A stretch of 64,000 nucleotides of DNA from Clarkia xantiana subsp. parviflora (lineage: Eukaryota > Streptophyta > Magnoliopsida > Myrtales > Onagraceae), in NCBI GenBank assembly GCA_036873135.1, contig JAPTYO010000003.1:30074763-30138762 (forward strand), in the 5' to 3' direction. The notes under the pieces were generated by a model, which was not told the DNA's origin, did no database searches, and saw only the letters and a list, made by a program, of their open reading frames with translations. The number at the start of each line of letters is the position of its first letter. The stretch's first letter is position 1. Positions 12,179-24,573 of this stretch are shown here, piece after piece. The position numbers and the translations under genes are program-made.

Positions 12179-14084
12179 ATGGCTGTTCAAGCTCAATACC
12201 CTTCTAACGTCTTTCTTTTCAATAACAGGTTTTTTTCTTCCAACATCATTTTTATAATTTTTTATTTTTTATTTTTTTGCATTGTACTTATGTTTTTTTG
12301 GTGAATTTCTTGCAGCAATGTTCAAGAAGGCCATGATTATTCACTGCAGACGAATCAAGGAGGATTTTTCGACCAAACCCAAATATTACCAAACAATGGA
12401 GGTCAGTTTCAGTTACACGATTTGTTTCATAATGAATATTTAAAAAAAAAAAATTATTTTGAAGCTCGTGCTCTGTTTTTTATAAAGTTTATGCGAATTC
12501 ACGCAAGAGAGTTAGAGAAGAAGACGGAATAATGAATGGCGGGTTCAACAATAATAATGCAATGATAGGTTCATCGCCATCGGTGAACGTTTTGTCTATA
12601 CAGGCTCCGCCGCAGTTGATAGAACTCTCTCAGCTCCGTAAACCGCAACCCGTTGGAAATAACTTGGTGTCGACAGGTCTCCGGCTGTCGTCTGCAGACA
12701 CGAAGCGAGCGGCAATGTTTCATGTGCTGTCGGACGATTTAGGGCTTCATGTGAAGCAGCAGAAGGAAGAAATTGATCAGTTTCTTCATGCTCAGGTTTG
12801 AATCCATCCCTGTTCTCTTCTCTCCTCCATTAACGAACGTATGGATGAACAAACAGAGGCATCGAACAATACCAGAGTTTTTATTTATATTTTTAATTTT
12901 TTTTTCGTTTTTTTTTCAAGACATTATCGGGACCTACTTGCAAAAAAAAAGTAGAAATTATTTCGGTTAATAGTAAATGAAAATCACATAAATTTAGTTT
13001 TTTTTTTTTTGACAAATTACAGCCCAAATTTATTTTTTTAAGTTTTGCTACGTCATTGGAAAAAAAATTGCTACCTCGGCTTTTTTATTTTATTTATTAA
13101 AAGAAAAACTACCTAAATTGACAAAAAAAAACTTTTTTGTCAATTTGGCTGAATTACCGATAGACTCTGGTTGAATTAAAGAAACAAATCTATAATCGAA
13201 AGTTACATATAGCACATCACATATTCGGTCTAGTTTTGATGGACAATGGACATTGGTAACCCATTTGGCATAAAATTGAAAGTTTAGGCAGTGAACTTAA
13301 AAAAAAAATCCAAAATTTAGATAATAATTTATAAAATGGCTAAAGTTATTTATAGAACTTTTTATTAACCTTTCTTATTTTTATCTTATTTTGATAGTGG
13401 CCAAAAAAATCTTATTAATATTAGCAAAGTAAGGGATGAATAATTTGTTTTGCTTTTTTGTTTTTTGAAGTTTAGAAATGAATGAATTTGTTTTTTTGGT
13501 TGCAAACAAATGTAGATTTATTTATAAGCTGATTTCTTTCCTTTTTCTTTTTAAATAATTAATTTATTTAGGGAGAGCTCTTGAGGCGCACAATAGCAGA
13601 CAAGAGACAACGACACTACCGTGCTCTGCTTGGTGTTGCGGATAACACACTAGCTCGTAAGCTAGGGGAGAAGGAAGCAGAAATCGATAAGGCCCGTAGG
13701 CGAAATCTCGACCTACAGGCCCGAGCAGCCCAATTAGTTGCCGAGGCCCAAATTTGGCAGGCCCGAGCTCGTGCCCAAGAGTCCACAGCCGCATCATTGC
13801 GGGCCCATCTACACCAAGCGATGATTGTTGTACAGGATGGCGGGGCAGATCGGGTTGGCGTATCCGAAGCGCAAGGAGCGGATGATGCAGAATCCATGTA
13901 TATCGACCCGTGTCGGGTCGGGCCAGCGGAGTCAGGTTGTAAGGCATGTGGGAAACGGGCTGCGAGGGTGCTTCTACTGCCGTGTCGACACGTAAGCTTA
14001 TGTACAGAGTGTGACAGCGTGGCACAGAATTGTCCGATTTGCTTATGTGCAAGAAGTTCCAGCATTGAGGTTTTCCTATCGTAG
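12179..14084 (+). CDS. BOI-like RING E3 ubiquitin ligase (BRG family)
   Basis: Four exons: 12179-12228, 12316-12401, 12488-12795 and 13572-14084, all with GT-AG borders and consistent phase, giving 318 aa. The N-terminus (MAVQAQYPSN) and the NSRKR motif after the second intron fit the BOI/BRG (Botrytis susceptible1 interactor) family. A coiled-coil-like basic and acidic stretch in exon 4 (RRRNLDLQARAAQLVAE) precedes a C-terminal C3HC4 RING: CKAC, then LPCRHVSLC, then C and CPIC near residues 276-310. The family are E3 ubiquitin ligases that dampen stress- and pathogen-induced cell death and bind DELLA proteins; that role is known from Arabidopsis and inferred here. The last exon is GC-rich against an AT-rich background. 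Intron 3 (776 nt) is the longest and is T-rich. The start is the first ATG after a pyrimidine-rich leader. Confidence 0.9.
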
Positions 14085-16328
14085 GGGTCATTAAACCGGG
14101 TTCAAGAGTTGGTCCATATTATAGCCAAGGACTTCAAATTTTAACTTTATAGATTTTTTTATTATTTAAAAAAAATAAGACAAATCTTTTGCTTTTTGTT
14201 TTACTTTTTTTTTTTCTTGGATTGGCTTCCAATTGAAGTGGAAGTCATAGGATAATGTACATGACTAAGTTTTTTTTCTTTAAATTTATTCAATTTATTT
14301 ATATTTTACTATTTATATATTTATTGGTTTTTATGGTATTGTCTTGTTAATTTTACTTGGAAAATCATAATTGAGTAAGTGATATATGGTAACAATACCA
14401 CACGGGAAATGACAACATTCCAAGAGTGTTATTCCGAGACATTCCAAATACGATATTGTCTGAAAATTGTCCTGTAAGTTGCTAATATTTTTTTCCATCA
14501 ATAAATAGTAAATTTAATCTGCATTACTGTTTAATAACATAATAGAAGAAAAATGATATGGAGGTTCGGAAAGTCTTATTAATCGGACACATATATTCTT
14601 TCTGGATTACAAAACTATTCAATTTGCATAACGGTTCGCGATTCGCCGAGCAAAACACCATGAGATATCGGGTACTTGTTGAGCAAGTCTTCGAATGATA
14701 GACACTATATTACTTAGCTTCCAATCACAGGTTGCCATGGTCCCTCAGATATGGTTGATTACATACTCCGAATTGGATTTTATAATCACCGATTATTATT
14801 CATTATTATACGGATTCTGTAAATTGCTAATAATTACACGGGTTTCGATAGAAATTTCGAAATTATGAATTGTGAGGTAGCAGATTTACCCCTTAAGTTG
14901 CACTGAATTACAAAACATGCCACTCACTCACAAATTTCTATCATTTCCATAATTATACTACTTGCCCTGTTCAGCTGTTTCTTAGTCGGACTATCTCGGC
15001 ATTCCAAATTCGAAACGTGTATTGGCGTTCATATGTTATACACATTTGAAAACCTCCGAGCGTGGCTGAAAATTAACCTGCAAGTTGCTAATAATTATAC
15101 TGCATGGCCCTATTCCTTAATTGGAACGTTCATCGCTCCATAATGATTAGCTGGATGATAAATAAAGTTTCATAATTGTAACATTTTAATTATCTAATTG
15201 ATGTTAGGATATTCGATAAAATAAGTAATCAGTTTTTTTAATATAATATTTTACTAGCTTAAATTTCATGTGTGTAAATCGTTAAATTTATTAAGCTTTT
15301 AATCTAATTTAATTGGAATGGGTCACAAACTCAACTAACACGTGATGATAAATAAAAATGCGTTAAATTATTAATTAATGTTCGGTCAATCGTACAAAAT
15401 GCTAGGTTATGTTTGGAAAATCTAACCGATTGTTCTAGTGATTAAAAATTGGATCAATTATTCAAGCCAAGTAAGTGATTGAAAAAAATGAAATTAGTGG
15501 TAAGGTTTGAAAAGATAAAGATAGGTGTGCTTTTACAAGGCATTCAATGGATGGTGATGGTAAAATGTCCTTATTCTATTAGAAAAAGATAATGCCATCC
15601 AAGCTAATATTTCACCTTTTCACCCATCTTTTTTATTTTATCACATTTCTTTACTAGTTCTTTTATGAAGTTTCTTATCTTTTCGGTATACACATCTTTA
15701 ATATCCACATCCACGATCTATTATATTCTATGTATCTATCTATATATTGTTATCCTACTAAAGTTTCATTCATCCTCCATGTATATACATTATATTGTGT
15801 AGTGAGATTCTAAAATAAAATAACACATGAAATAAACATGGGCGAAGCTACATGCTCTTCCCTTTAAAAAGCTTCATTTGTTAATTAAAAATTATATAAT
15901 TTACTAAAAATTCAATGTTATTTACGGTGTTAGGGTCGTAATTAAATTATGTATGTACTAAAAGAATTAGAATATATTAGTTCGGAAGGAAGTCGAACTC
16001 AACGGAATAAATAACTGAATTAAAGCTTTAATACCAGAATACATACATAATTGAATTACGATTTTAATATCACACGATGACTTTTTATTTGTTTATTATA
16101 TTAATTTTAATTCTAATTCAAACTGTTATAATAATTTTTTTCGTAAAAGAAAAGCTGCCCTTTGTAAGGGCCGGCTCAGAGAACCGGGTTTTGACTCAGG
16201 CCCATCAAAGGTTGTTTGCTCTTTTGGTTGGTAATTTTTTAGGGGCTGTGAGAATTTGGGCCGGTCCATTTTTTAAAACATATAAAAACTACATTTCCGA
16301 TATTTCAGGTTTATGGCGTTAAGATTAA
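14085..16328. other. 3' flank of the BOI-like gene and non-coding DNA with possible old LINE debris
   Basis: No gene. At about 14565-14700 the minus strand resembles the end of a plant LINE (ribonuclease H region): GGCGAATCGCGAACCG, then text similar to ATCCAGAAAGAA and TGTCC. It is too degenerate to translate. Two related stretches, near 14400-14490 and 14995-15110, share CATTCCAAAT and AAGTTGCTAATA words, suggesting an old duplication. Confidence 0.35.
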
Positions 16329-17098
16329 GGGTTAATAAACAAATTGCTGTAACCCAAATTTTGAGGATGTTTCTATCATATTTCATAAGCACCATGTTTT
16401 TTTGATATTTTATATTAAGAAAAACTTAATTGTAACATATGTAAAAGTTTGAAAACTTGAATTTTTAAAACTAAACTTCAAATTTGCATCACATTATTAC
16501 TAATAACAATTTCCCTCTAGGATTCACTTTTAGGATAATAGGAAAATTACAAAAAAAAAAGTACCAAAAGCATAATGCTTGTGGAGCATTATAGAAAGAT
16601 CCAAATTTTGACTAACTTATAAATCATTATCTGAAATTTAATTTTTTTTGAATTAGCTACCCGTACTTTCAGTTTCCGAGCAAATTGACACATTTGTTTT
16701 TTTTTTTAATCAATTTTGGCAGAAACTGAGTAGGTTTTCACCATGTGGAATCTTTCGTGTGTATCCCAAAATGGATTCAAATATAATTGAAAAGATTTGT
16801 AACAAAATATATTAAATTGCTTGCTCAACTGAAAAGTTCCATTCGAATTGGGCGGTAGTCAAATTGAGTATCAAATTGAATGTATTTCGTTAAAACACTT
16901 TCAACTTATGTTTAAATCCATCTTCTATACACATGAAAAGACCACACATGGTGAAAAGATACTCATTTAATGTCCAATTTGACGGAAATTGAAACAGAAA
17001 TAACAATTTGCCCAAAATTGAAAGTTCAGGTAGTTAATTTAATAATAAAAATTCAGGTAACGATTTGTAAACTGGTCAAAGTTTACGTATATTAACCC
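16329..17098. mobile_element. Mutator-like MITE (GGGTTAA family) carrying a nested MITE
   Basis: Starts GGGTTAATAAACAAATTG and ends GTATATTAACCC. The flanks TAAGATTAA (16320-16328) and TAAGAATAA (17099-17107) match at 8 of 9 bases, consistent with an aged 9-bp TSD. The body carries the family motifs seen at 4724, 7548 and 37827. A second element (16365-16602) is inserted near its left end. No coding capacity. Confidence 0.8.
16365..16602. mobile_element. Small MITE with 9-bp TSD, nested in a larger MITE
   Basis: Bounded by a perfect 9-bp duplication, AAATTTTGA (16356-16364 and 16603-16611). Starts GGATGTTTCTATCAT and ends CATTATAGAAAGATCC, imperfect inverted repeats. It shares the internal GCACCATG, AACATATGTAA and AAAGTACCAAAA words with the copy at 20168-20422, so it is a member of a repeated family. 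Confidence 0.8.
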
Positions 17099-17674
17099 TA
17101 AGAATAAATCATTCAGTCTAAAAAATTGCATCTCATTTAGGTAGTTAGATTCAATACAATTGTTTATGCATATATTTTTTTACTATCAATCTGTCTAAAA
17201 TGGAACTTCCAACCCAACTGAGCAGAGCATGAGAGGATTCCAAAGACTTAGGCAACTACTTTCTTTTTTGCCAACTTAACCATCTACTTCACTTTCCATG
17301 GTTGGATCGATGTTTGTTTGGTGGTTTTGTTAGGTTGGTTTATAACATGACAGATGATACAACATTGTCAAGCCACCGACTATGGAAATAACCCGACCAA
17401 ATTGAGATGCGTAGATAGGAAATTAGGCCCGGCAACCCGTGTTGTGTATTTTTTTTTTTTTGTTTGGTGTATCATCAAACGTATCGTTTTAAAATGGATT
17501 AATTTTAAAAAATTTCCAGATTTCCTAACACGAAATATGATATGAATGAGGTATGTGTTATGTGAGACACCATATAAATACATGAATTAAAAATATATGC
17601 ACTTTTTAGTTCAGCACTTTGACAAAATCATCTAAAACCAAGCAATATCATATTTTGAAAAATACTCAAAACTT
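17099..17674. other. Non-coding DNA
   Basis: No supported gene. Open frames on both strands at 17354-17583 overlap each other and have no recognisable domain. Confidence 0.5.
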
Positions 17675-17690
17675 CTTTAAAAAATTATTT

Positions 17691-17917
17691 TTTTTTTTTT
17701 TTTTTTTGGCCAAAGAAAACCTCTTTATTAATAAAACAAAGAACAATATCAATCCGGAGCAATATCAATCAGCATAATAGAAACAAGAGGAGATGGGGGT
17801 ATTGAAACCCAATTTAAAGGACACATCTCCTTTCTGGATTGAATAGCAATCCAGTTGGCGCATCGGTTCGCGTTGCGTCGGATAAATTTCCAACGAATCT
17901 CCGGTATAAGTCTTGCT
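17691..17917 (-). mobile_element. 5'-truncated LINE, 3' end with poly(A) and 16-bp TSD
   Basis: On the minus strand a short frame reads ANRCANWIAIQSRKEM and then CPLNWVSIPPSPL, ending at a stop after IDIAPD. This is the C-terminal tail of the ribonuclease H region typical of plant L1-like LINE polyproteins. It is followed by a short UTR and a poly(A), seen as poly(T) at 17691-17707 on the plus strand. The insert is flanked by a perfect 16-bp duplication, CTTTAAAAAATTATTT (17675-17690 and 17918-17933), the mark of target-primed reverse transcription. Only about 200 bases of element remain, a typical 5'-truncated insertion. Confidence 0.85.
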
Positions 17918-18403
17918 CTTTAAAAAATTATTTAACAATTAGTTAAATATGAAATGTTCAAAATTCCAACTCTGAACTATATATAGCAGATATCCAAATT
18001 CTAAAAATAATTACTCTAGTTATGTCTCTTATTCGTGTAATTACTGCATGTTATAATTGGTTGGACATACTTATTAATCGTATTAAAGCTGTTTAGACAT
18101 GATATTGTATTCATTATACGTACACATATTTATATAAAGTCGTTTGGATACAAATCGTTCATACGTATTGTATTGTGTCAGAAATTGTCAATTTTATAGG
18201 AAATGAGAAGAGTAACTCGCCGTGTTATGCAAGTTTCTATCTAATTATAACTACAAAATAGACTGAGCTAGTTTTTATTGTGTAACGTGTGACATCTTAA
18301 TTAAATTTAATTATGACTCAAATGATGTTTTGTGTGATGACGATGAAACAAGATAGAAACCGCTTGAACCAACATGGTCCTAATGGGTTCGCACAGTCCG
18401 AGC

Positions 18404-19298
18404 TAAGAATGAGCAAACACCGGTCGCGGTCATGAACTATGATCGGTCCAATAACGTTTAAAAAGGTTCTTCTCATTTCGAGATTAAGATCTAACTAGGA
18501 CCATTTTAAATGATTTCGGACTTTTTAGATATGGTTTCGGTCTGAACCAATAAGGATTAGTATGAACATTTGAAATAAAGAGCAAATTCAATTTTTTGGG
18601 ATAAAAATTTGAATTTACTCACTTTATATATATATATCTAAAAAAAATGAGTGTAGATTTTATTTCACATTTTGTAATCAATAAAAAAAAATTAATAGTT
18701 TTCATATAAAAAATAACCAACTAGACACATACATTAAAACTTTTTATTATTTCCATTTTTAAGGTTGTTTCGATCCGATCCTAGATTTCATGGTCCGTAA
18801 CAATGTTGGAACGAATTAAGTCCAATACTTATAGGCCTCGGGCTGGGCATGAAATTGGTTCGATTGGAATCTCTTCAGATCCGGACCGAAACTGGTTTTA
18901 CAGTTCCAGTCCAAGGAGAACCGAACTTATTATTTGGTATTAATTTTTACTTAAAAACCAGTTCGTTCCGAGCCAGTCTGGAACTATATTGCTAAAATAA
19001 TTTCAGTCAGGTCCATACAATTTTTATGAAGATGTTCAATAAATTTAAAAACAAAAAACGAATTCAAAATCAGATTCGGTTCAGTACAAAATCATCGTTC
19101 CAGGACAAACAGATGTACTATCAGTTCTTAATACTTGTTTATACTTTGTAGACTTGATCTGTTTAAAACCGGTCTAAAATTGACCAATTTTACACAGTCT
19201 GATTCCAGACCGGCCGAACCAATTTCCCCCCAATAGACTCGGCCACGAAACGAATTCCAGTCCCACACTCGGTCTACCAAACTCTTCGCTCATTCCTA
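18404..19298. mobile_element. hAT-type element with 8-bp TSD
   Basis: Left end TAAGAATGAGCAAACACCGG, right end ACTCTTCGCTCATTCCTA; these are imperfect inverted repeats. The flanks GTCCGAGC (18396-18403) and GTCGGAGC (19299-19306) match at 7 of 8. The interior is rich in GGTTC/GAACC words shared by the other hAT-type elements in this window. A second terminus-like motif (CGGGCTGGGCATGAAATTGG at about 18839) suggests that another related element may be nested inside. No transposase frame. Confidence 0.65.
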
Positions 19299-19329
19299 GT
19301 CGGAGCCGTTTTTTAGTTTTGTATCTAAT

Positions 19330-19720
19330 AGGCTCACTACGTGGCGCAACCTGAAGCAGCCACGAGTCAATCGGTGGCGCCTCCACCAAACACTCACTAC
19401 TCGTGGTCGTGGAAACTAACGGTCAGCCCTGCCCGGACCTTAACGGTCAGGTCACCGGACAAGGGAACAAAAACCTCGGAGGGAGCGCTGAGGTAATCAC
19501 GTAACCACCACGCTGCCTTCTACAACACCAATCGTCTTTCTCCACGTCAGCGAATCAGCATGGAGCGCCATCACCATATGTATGTGCTCAAAGCAATACG
19601 CCACGTGGGACCAAGTTAGGATGTTCGTTCGTTTGGAGTGGTGGGCCCATCGTAACGACAACAGAGAGTTAAGGGCACTGTGACGTCACGGCGCGTATAA
19701 GAAACGTTGTTCAAGCAATC
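19330..19720. promoter_or_regulatory. GC-rich promoter-like stretch without a recognisable gene
   Basis: This segment stands out from the AT-rich surroundings. It contains several ACGT-core motifs: CTACGTGGCG (about 19338), TCCACGTCAGC (about 19541), CGCCACGTGGGACC (about 19600) and GTGACGTCACGG (about 19680). These resemble bZIP sites (G-box, C-box/as-1) and ER-stress elements. GCGTATAAGAAAC (about 19694) could serve as a TATA box. No protein-coding frame follows within 1 kb on either strand, so it could be an orphan promoter, the promoter of a non-coding RNA, or a remnant. Confidence 0.35.
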
Positions 19721-20167
19721 GAATGAAAGCAACCTCCAGTCCAGTCCAAGATTCGGGACAATTTTAAATTTGGGTTAAATCATAATATATTTAGCTAAAA
19801 TTTTGAGCGATTTATAAATTATTCATTGATTAAAAAACACAACATGTGATGACAAGAATTTTCAATTCCAAATTAAATTCCTTCCACTTTATATTTTTCT
19901 CCATTTGAAAGAAGCATCTTATGGGTGTGAAGTTATTTTACGTGTGTACTAAGATGAAGTTATTAAAAATGGAAATAATTGTATAGAAAATTTTCAATTA
20001 TATAATATATTTAGTTGTACTGAATTTTGAAATGTAAATTATTATTTACCATATAATTTGTCGAAAATTATAACATGGATAGTAATTTGGTATGCGATTA
20101 AAAAGTTAGTTAAGATAGTTTATAGAATAAACTGGGTAACTATATATAAAATCGTCTAACGTTAAAG

Positions 20168-20422
20168 GGATTTTTCTACCATGCTCTAAGAGCACCATGT
20201 TTTTTGAGTTTTTTTTTATTACTATGGTGGACTTAATCGTAACATATGTAATACTTTAAAAGTATAAAAAAAAAAAATGAAATTTTTTAACCACACCTAA
20301 TATTTGCATTATACTATTAATAATATCAATTTTTCTCTAAGGTTCACATTTAGAGTAATAGAAAAATATATATAAAAAAAGTACCAAAATCATTATGCTC
20401 CTTGGGCATCATAGAAATATCC
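20168..20422. mobile_element. Second copy of the small MITE family seen at 16365
   Basis: Starts GGATTTTTCTACCATGCTC and ends GGGCATCATAGAAATATCC. It shares GAGCACCATGTTTTTTGA, AACATATGTAATA and AAAGTACCAAAA words with 16365-16602. I cannot find a convincing TSD, so the ends are set by comparison with the other copy. Confidence 0.6.
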
Positions 20423-22321
20423 ATTTTTTTTTATTCTTACTTGAAAATGTATATGTTGGTAATTACTATCATCAATCTAGACTTTAGACAATTAAGGCAC
20501 CACTTTTTTTAATCCAAATTCAAAATGATACGTAAGTTGAACTTAACCGGAATTTTTTTGGCCGATGAACTTAGCATTTTGAATTCTTTTATTCTCAAGG
20601 CTTAACTGTAAAATAAATCATATAATTTAGTTTAATGATTTAACACTTCATTCTTTAATTAAATTTTTTACATTTAAACTCTGTATTTGGAAAAATATTC
20701 ATAAGGGCACTTTATCATTGTGGATTAACCAAGTGCAAATATAAATTGTTTTAGGGGCGTTTTGATGGATGTAATTTGTGATGTAATCTCACATCACGTC
20801 TCACATTACATCCCCACTACATTGTTTGGATTGCTAAACGATGTAATGTGCATGTAATGTAATATCCATTGTAATATGAGTTTACGTTTAAACTTCATTC
20901 GACGTAATGTCAGATTATATAAAAAAACAGATGTAATGTGAGATTATGTCCAAACTTACGGAGTGTTGTTATTTTATTAATAATTATTAAATAGATAAGA
21001 TATTTTGCATTATATTTATAGTTTATTATAATAATACTGTCATTATCATTCAAATTTTTATTTTTAATATATTTCATAAATCATTATTACAATAAATAAT
21101 AATTTATATGATGTTCGTATAAAATTAGTAAGTTTTTTTCGTTGATTTTTTTTTTTTAAAAAAGTATCTTATAAAACTATAATAATATCTTAATTAATAG
21201 AATTTTAATAATTGTGTGTATTGAGTTTAAATATTTATAAATAATTAAAGTATTAACTACAAATATAATCTTAGTGTCAAATAGTTAAGATATTACGTAA
21301 AAAGAAATCGTCAAAGGAGGGGCATATACAACACTACTTTTTACAATCGATCCAACTCATTCCGCAAGATTTGATAGGTTTGATTATTGCAAATCAATAA
21401 GAAATGAAGCATTGCCTTCTTCGAGAAGAAAAATTCGGTTGACTATTAGTTAGTAGTCAACACAAGTGGTGCCCATTCTATTATAGATGCTAAATATTTC
21501 GACGATTTTTTTTAATGAAAATTCTAGCCCTCCTTTTTTTTTTAATAGCTAGCTCTCTTTAAGAGGGTAATAGTCAAGTCAATAGTGGGGGTGCATTACA
21601 TAGCACACTAACGCGGGAAAAAAAAAAGTCCGGTAACGTATTAGGTGGGTAGCTAGTACCACCCTCATTAAGTATCAAATTTGAAATGTGATTCGGACTT
21701 TTAATTAAATACCTTAAAGTCACATGCATATCCTGTCAAGTATAACTTAAATGAGGTCGCGAAAATGACAAAGCGGTGGCAAGAGGGCATTGTCGAATTT
21801 AGCAATATTCAAGTGGAGCTAATTATTATTATTAATATATATATATATATATATTGAAATTAAATGTATTGAAGAGTTAAATTTTTATTTTTATTTAAAA
21901 AAAAACCCCAAACTTATATCATGGGTTATATATATTTAACATATATATTACTTGAGGAAGAAGCCTATTATTATTATTTGCACTTCTATTTATATTATTA
22001 TTATAAAAATAAACTAGAAGAATCTGTCTATGACTCTATGCACTTTCACATAGCCTAACCCTAATTATTATATATTAATTAATTGTCTGATTTCTCAACA
22101 ACCAAGAAGTGTTGCAACTTGCAAATTGTGTGACGTTGTCAATTGGAAACTGTGGAAATGGCACGAAAATAATAAATAAATTAATAAAATGAATGAATCA
22201 ATTGGAAATGGCACGAAAATAAATTTAAATCGAAAAAGAATGTTGCAAGTTGCCGGCGTTAACGCGCGGCGAGAGACGCGTGGGGACCACCTTTCACTTT
22301 TTCCTTTGAACGTTACGACTT
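20423..22321. other. Non-coding DNA with a possible ATGTAATG-rich MITE
   Basis: At about 20755-20960 the sequence is rich in GATGTAATGTGA and its complement, and includes TGTTTGGATTGC, typical of a plant non-autonomous DNA element, but the ends are not clear. The rest is AT-rich with (TA)n at about 21834-21855. No supported gene. A short GC-rich patch (22250-22320) lies just before the insertion site of the 22325 element. Confidence 0.4.
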
Positions 22322-22324
22322 TTA

Positions 22325-24570
22325 GAGCACTTCCAATAGCAAGTGCCTAATACCTCTACATCAGCACCCACTAGGGCCGGCAATGGTGCGGTGAAAATCA
22401 AATAACCATGGTTATTCGCACCATTTGACGCAATGGTTAACCGCACCATTATGGTGAGGGGCGGTTATGGTGATGAATCTTGTAACCGCAATGGTTATGG
22501 TTGTGGTTATGGTATTCAGTTCATAACCGCGGTTATAACCATCACCTCTATATATATATAATATTAATACATATATTACTATTACTTATATTATTATTAT
22601 TATTATATATATATACATTATTATTATACTTTAATTATTAGTCAAATATTATAATTTTTATTTCGTTCCCTTTCCCACCCACCATTTTTTTGTCTATATT
22701 TTTTATTATTAGGAAACCACGATTGGAAGTAATGGTGAATGAGGATCGAAGATCGCAAGTGATAGGCGATTGAAGATGTGTTTTTTTAATTAAGTGAAAC
22801 AATGAAGTTATGTTTAATTTGGATTTCGTGTATGAAACAATAAATGTATGTTTACTTTTCTTGTATGAAACAATGATGTTGTATTATTTTGAATGTTTGT
22901 GGTTAAATGGTTTAATCGTGGTTAAAAACCATGGTTATGGTTATGGTGATGGTATGAAGAATCATAACCGCAGTGGTTATGGTTATGGTTATGGTATGAG
23001 TGAAAAAAAATATGGTATGGTTATGGTATTAGTGCTATCCGCACCATACCCTCACCATCGCCAGCCCTAGCAGCCACGTCACTGCCAACTCATCAAAGTG
23101 ACACTGCTATAGTATTTGCTACAGTAAATGGCACTGTAAAATTGGCACTCTCTTCAGTAGTGGAGGTCAAGTTCCACTTCTACATTGGGACCCACATAAT
23201 TTCATAATTCAAATATAATTTTTGCATTATATATAAATTATATATCATTATATATAAATTATATATTCATATTTTTTTTACAAATACGGACATGAATAAA
23301 TAATGAGATTCAAGTATTAGATGTTTTAATTAAAAAAAATAGGGAAAATATATACAAAATTATAAATCGATTTTGAACCGAACCAGACTTTTTTTACAGT
23401 TCCAGTCCAAAATCGGTCCAGAATTTTTAGTGCTAATTTCAAATTCAGTCCAGACCGAACCATACTGTTTTAATTAGTACCAATCCAGTTCGGAAAATAT
23501 TCGGGCCCGACCGGTTCGTGCATATCCATAGTTCTCTATTGTCAATTCATTGCAATAATTATACGTTACTTGACCAAGGTAAAATTACTATTAGGTGCAG
23601 TCCCCATGCGGCATGCAGAATGATTGATAAGTATAATTGTTGACATAATAACATTGATCAATCAAATTCATTGAATCTATTATTTCACCATAATCAGTGT
23701 ATATTTGTTATACGTTGATTGACATATCTTAATTCAACATCATCAACATATTCACGTTTATGTACATCCATGATCACATTAGTAAATTGATTATTGCATT
23801 AATCATGTGTTTTTATATATGATTTCTAATATATGTAAATTAGAAATATATTATATATACATCATTCTAAAAGTATAATTTTTATAATAATCTATCGTAA
23901 AAGATATATTTCTTTCATATAATAATATAATATAATATAATACGTAAAATATATATGCATTAAAATAATATAATATTTTGTAGTAATTATTTTCCATATT
24001 TAATAATTTGAAATGTTATACTATTTCAAAATTTAGAATTAACGGTTATTCAACATGGTAACATTTAAACAAATTAGATATGGAAATTTCGAAATTGATT
24101 CAAAGTTAAAAAGTAGTAATTTTGGTTCGTGTCGTTATTTATGTTACATAATATTCAAAATGACTGATTACGGCTCTTGTCTATCTGACTTAGCGTAACC
24201 GAATATATATATACAATCAAAGAGATGAGTAACACAATCGAATAAAATAATATTAAAAAGTTGGCACCGACATGAACAGTAACTTGGGAGTTCCTACTAG
24301 TAGGCACTGTCCCACTTCACTATTCACTCAATAATGGCAAAACAGTAATATTAGTAATCCTAGTCACGCCTAGTGGCGCCTAGTCAGCGTCCAGTGGCAA
24401 AAATTGGAACTAGGCACTCTCATTTTGGAACAAGGCACTCATATTGAAAATGCAAGTGCCTATTTAATCATTACCAGTAGGGACCAACAGTAAATGGCAC
24501 TAGTGGACTCTCTACAATAATAAATTTATAACATGGAACTAGGCACTTGGCACTACTATTGGAAGTGCTC
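22325..24570. mobile_element. PIF/Harbinger-like non-autonomous element with TTA TSD, carrying a nested hAT element
   Basis: Starts GAGCACTTCCAATAGCAAG and ends CTATTGGAAGTGCTC, inverted repeats of about 15 bp; both ends also carry AAGTGCC/GGCACTT motifs just inside. A 3-bp duplication, TTA, flanks it (22322-22324 and 24571-24573), as for PIF/Harbinger elements. Repeats of AGTAAATGGCACT and GGCACT occur near both ends. The interior is interrupted by the hAT element at 22372-23069 and has GAACCGAACC-type debris at about 23370-23520, perhaps a further old insertion. No transposase frame is visible. Confidence 0.7.
22372..23069. mobile_element. hAT-type element with internal GGTTAT repeats, nested
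   Basis: Starts TAGGGCCGGCAATGGTGCGG and ends ACCATCGCCAGCCCTA, with inverted repeat ends. The flanks GCACCCAC (22364-22371) and GCAGCCAC (23070-23077) match at 7 of 8. The interior carries many copies of GGTTATGG and ATGGTTAT near both ends, so the arms fold back on each other. An apparent frame at 22810-23070 encodes a YGYG-type low-complexity peptide, which is only the translation of this repeat. Confidence 0.75.
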
Positions 24571-24573
24571 TTA

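Noticed and set aside
13564..14091. Long minus-strand frames opposite the BOI exon
   Set aside because: Shadows of a GC-rich exon; only the plus frame has the RING cysteines and a splice-consistent start.
22810..23070. YGYG-rich peptide as a glycine/tyrosine-rich protein
   Set aside because: It is the translation of GGTTATGG repeats in the arm of an hAT-type element with clear ends.
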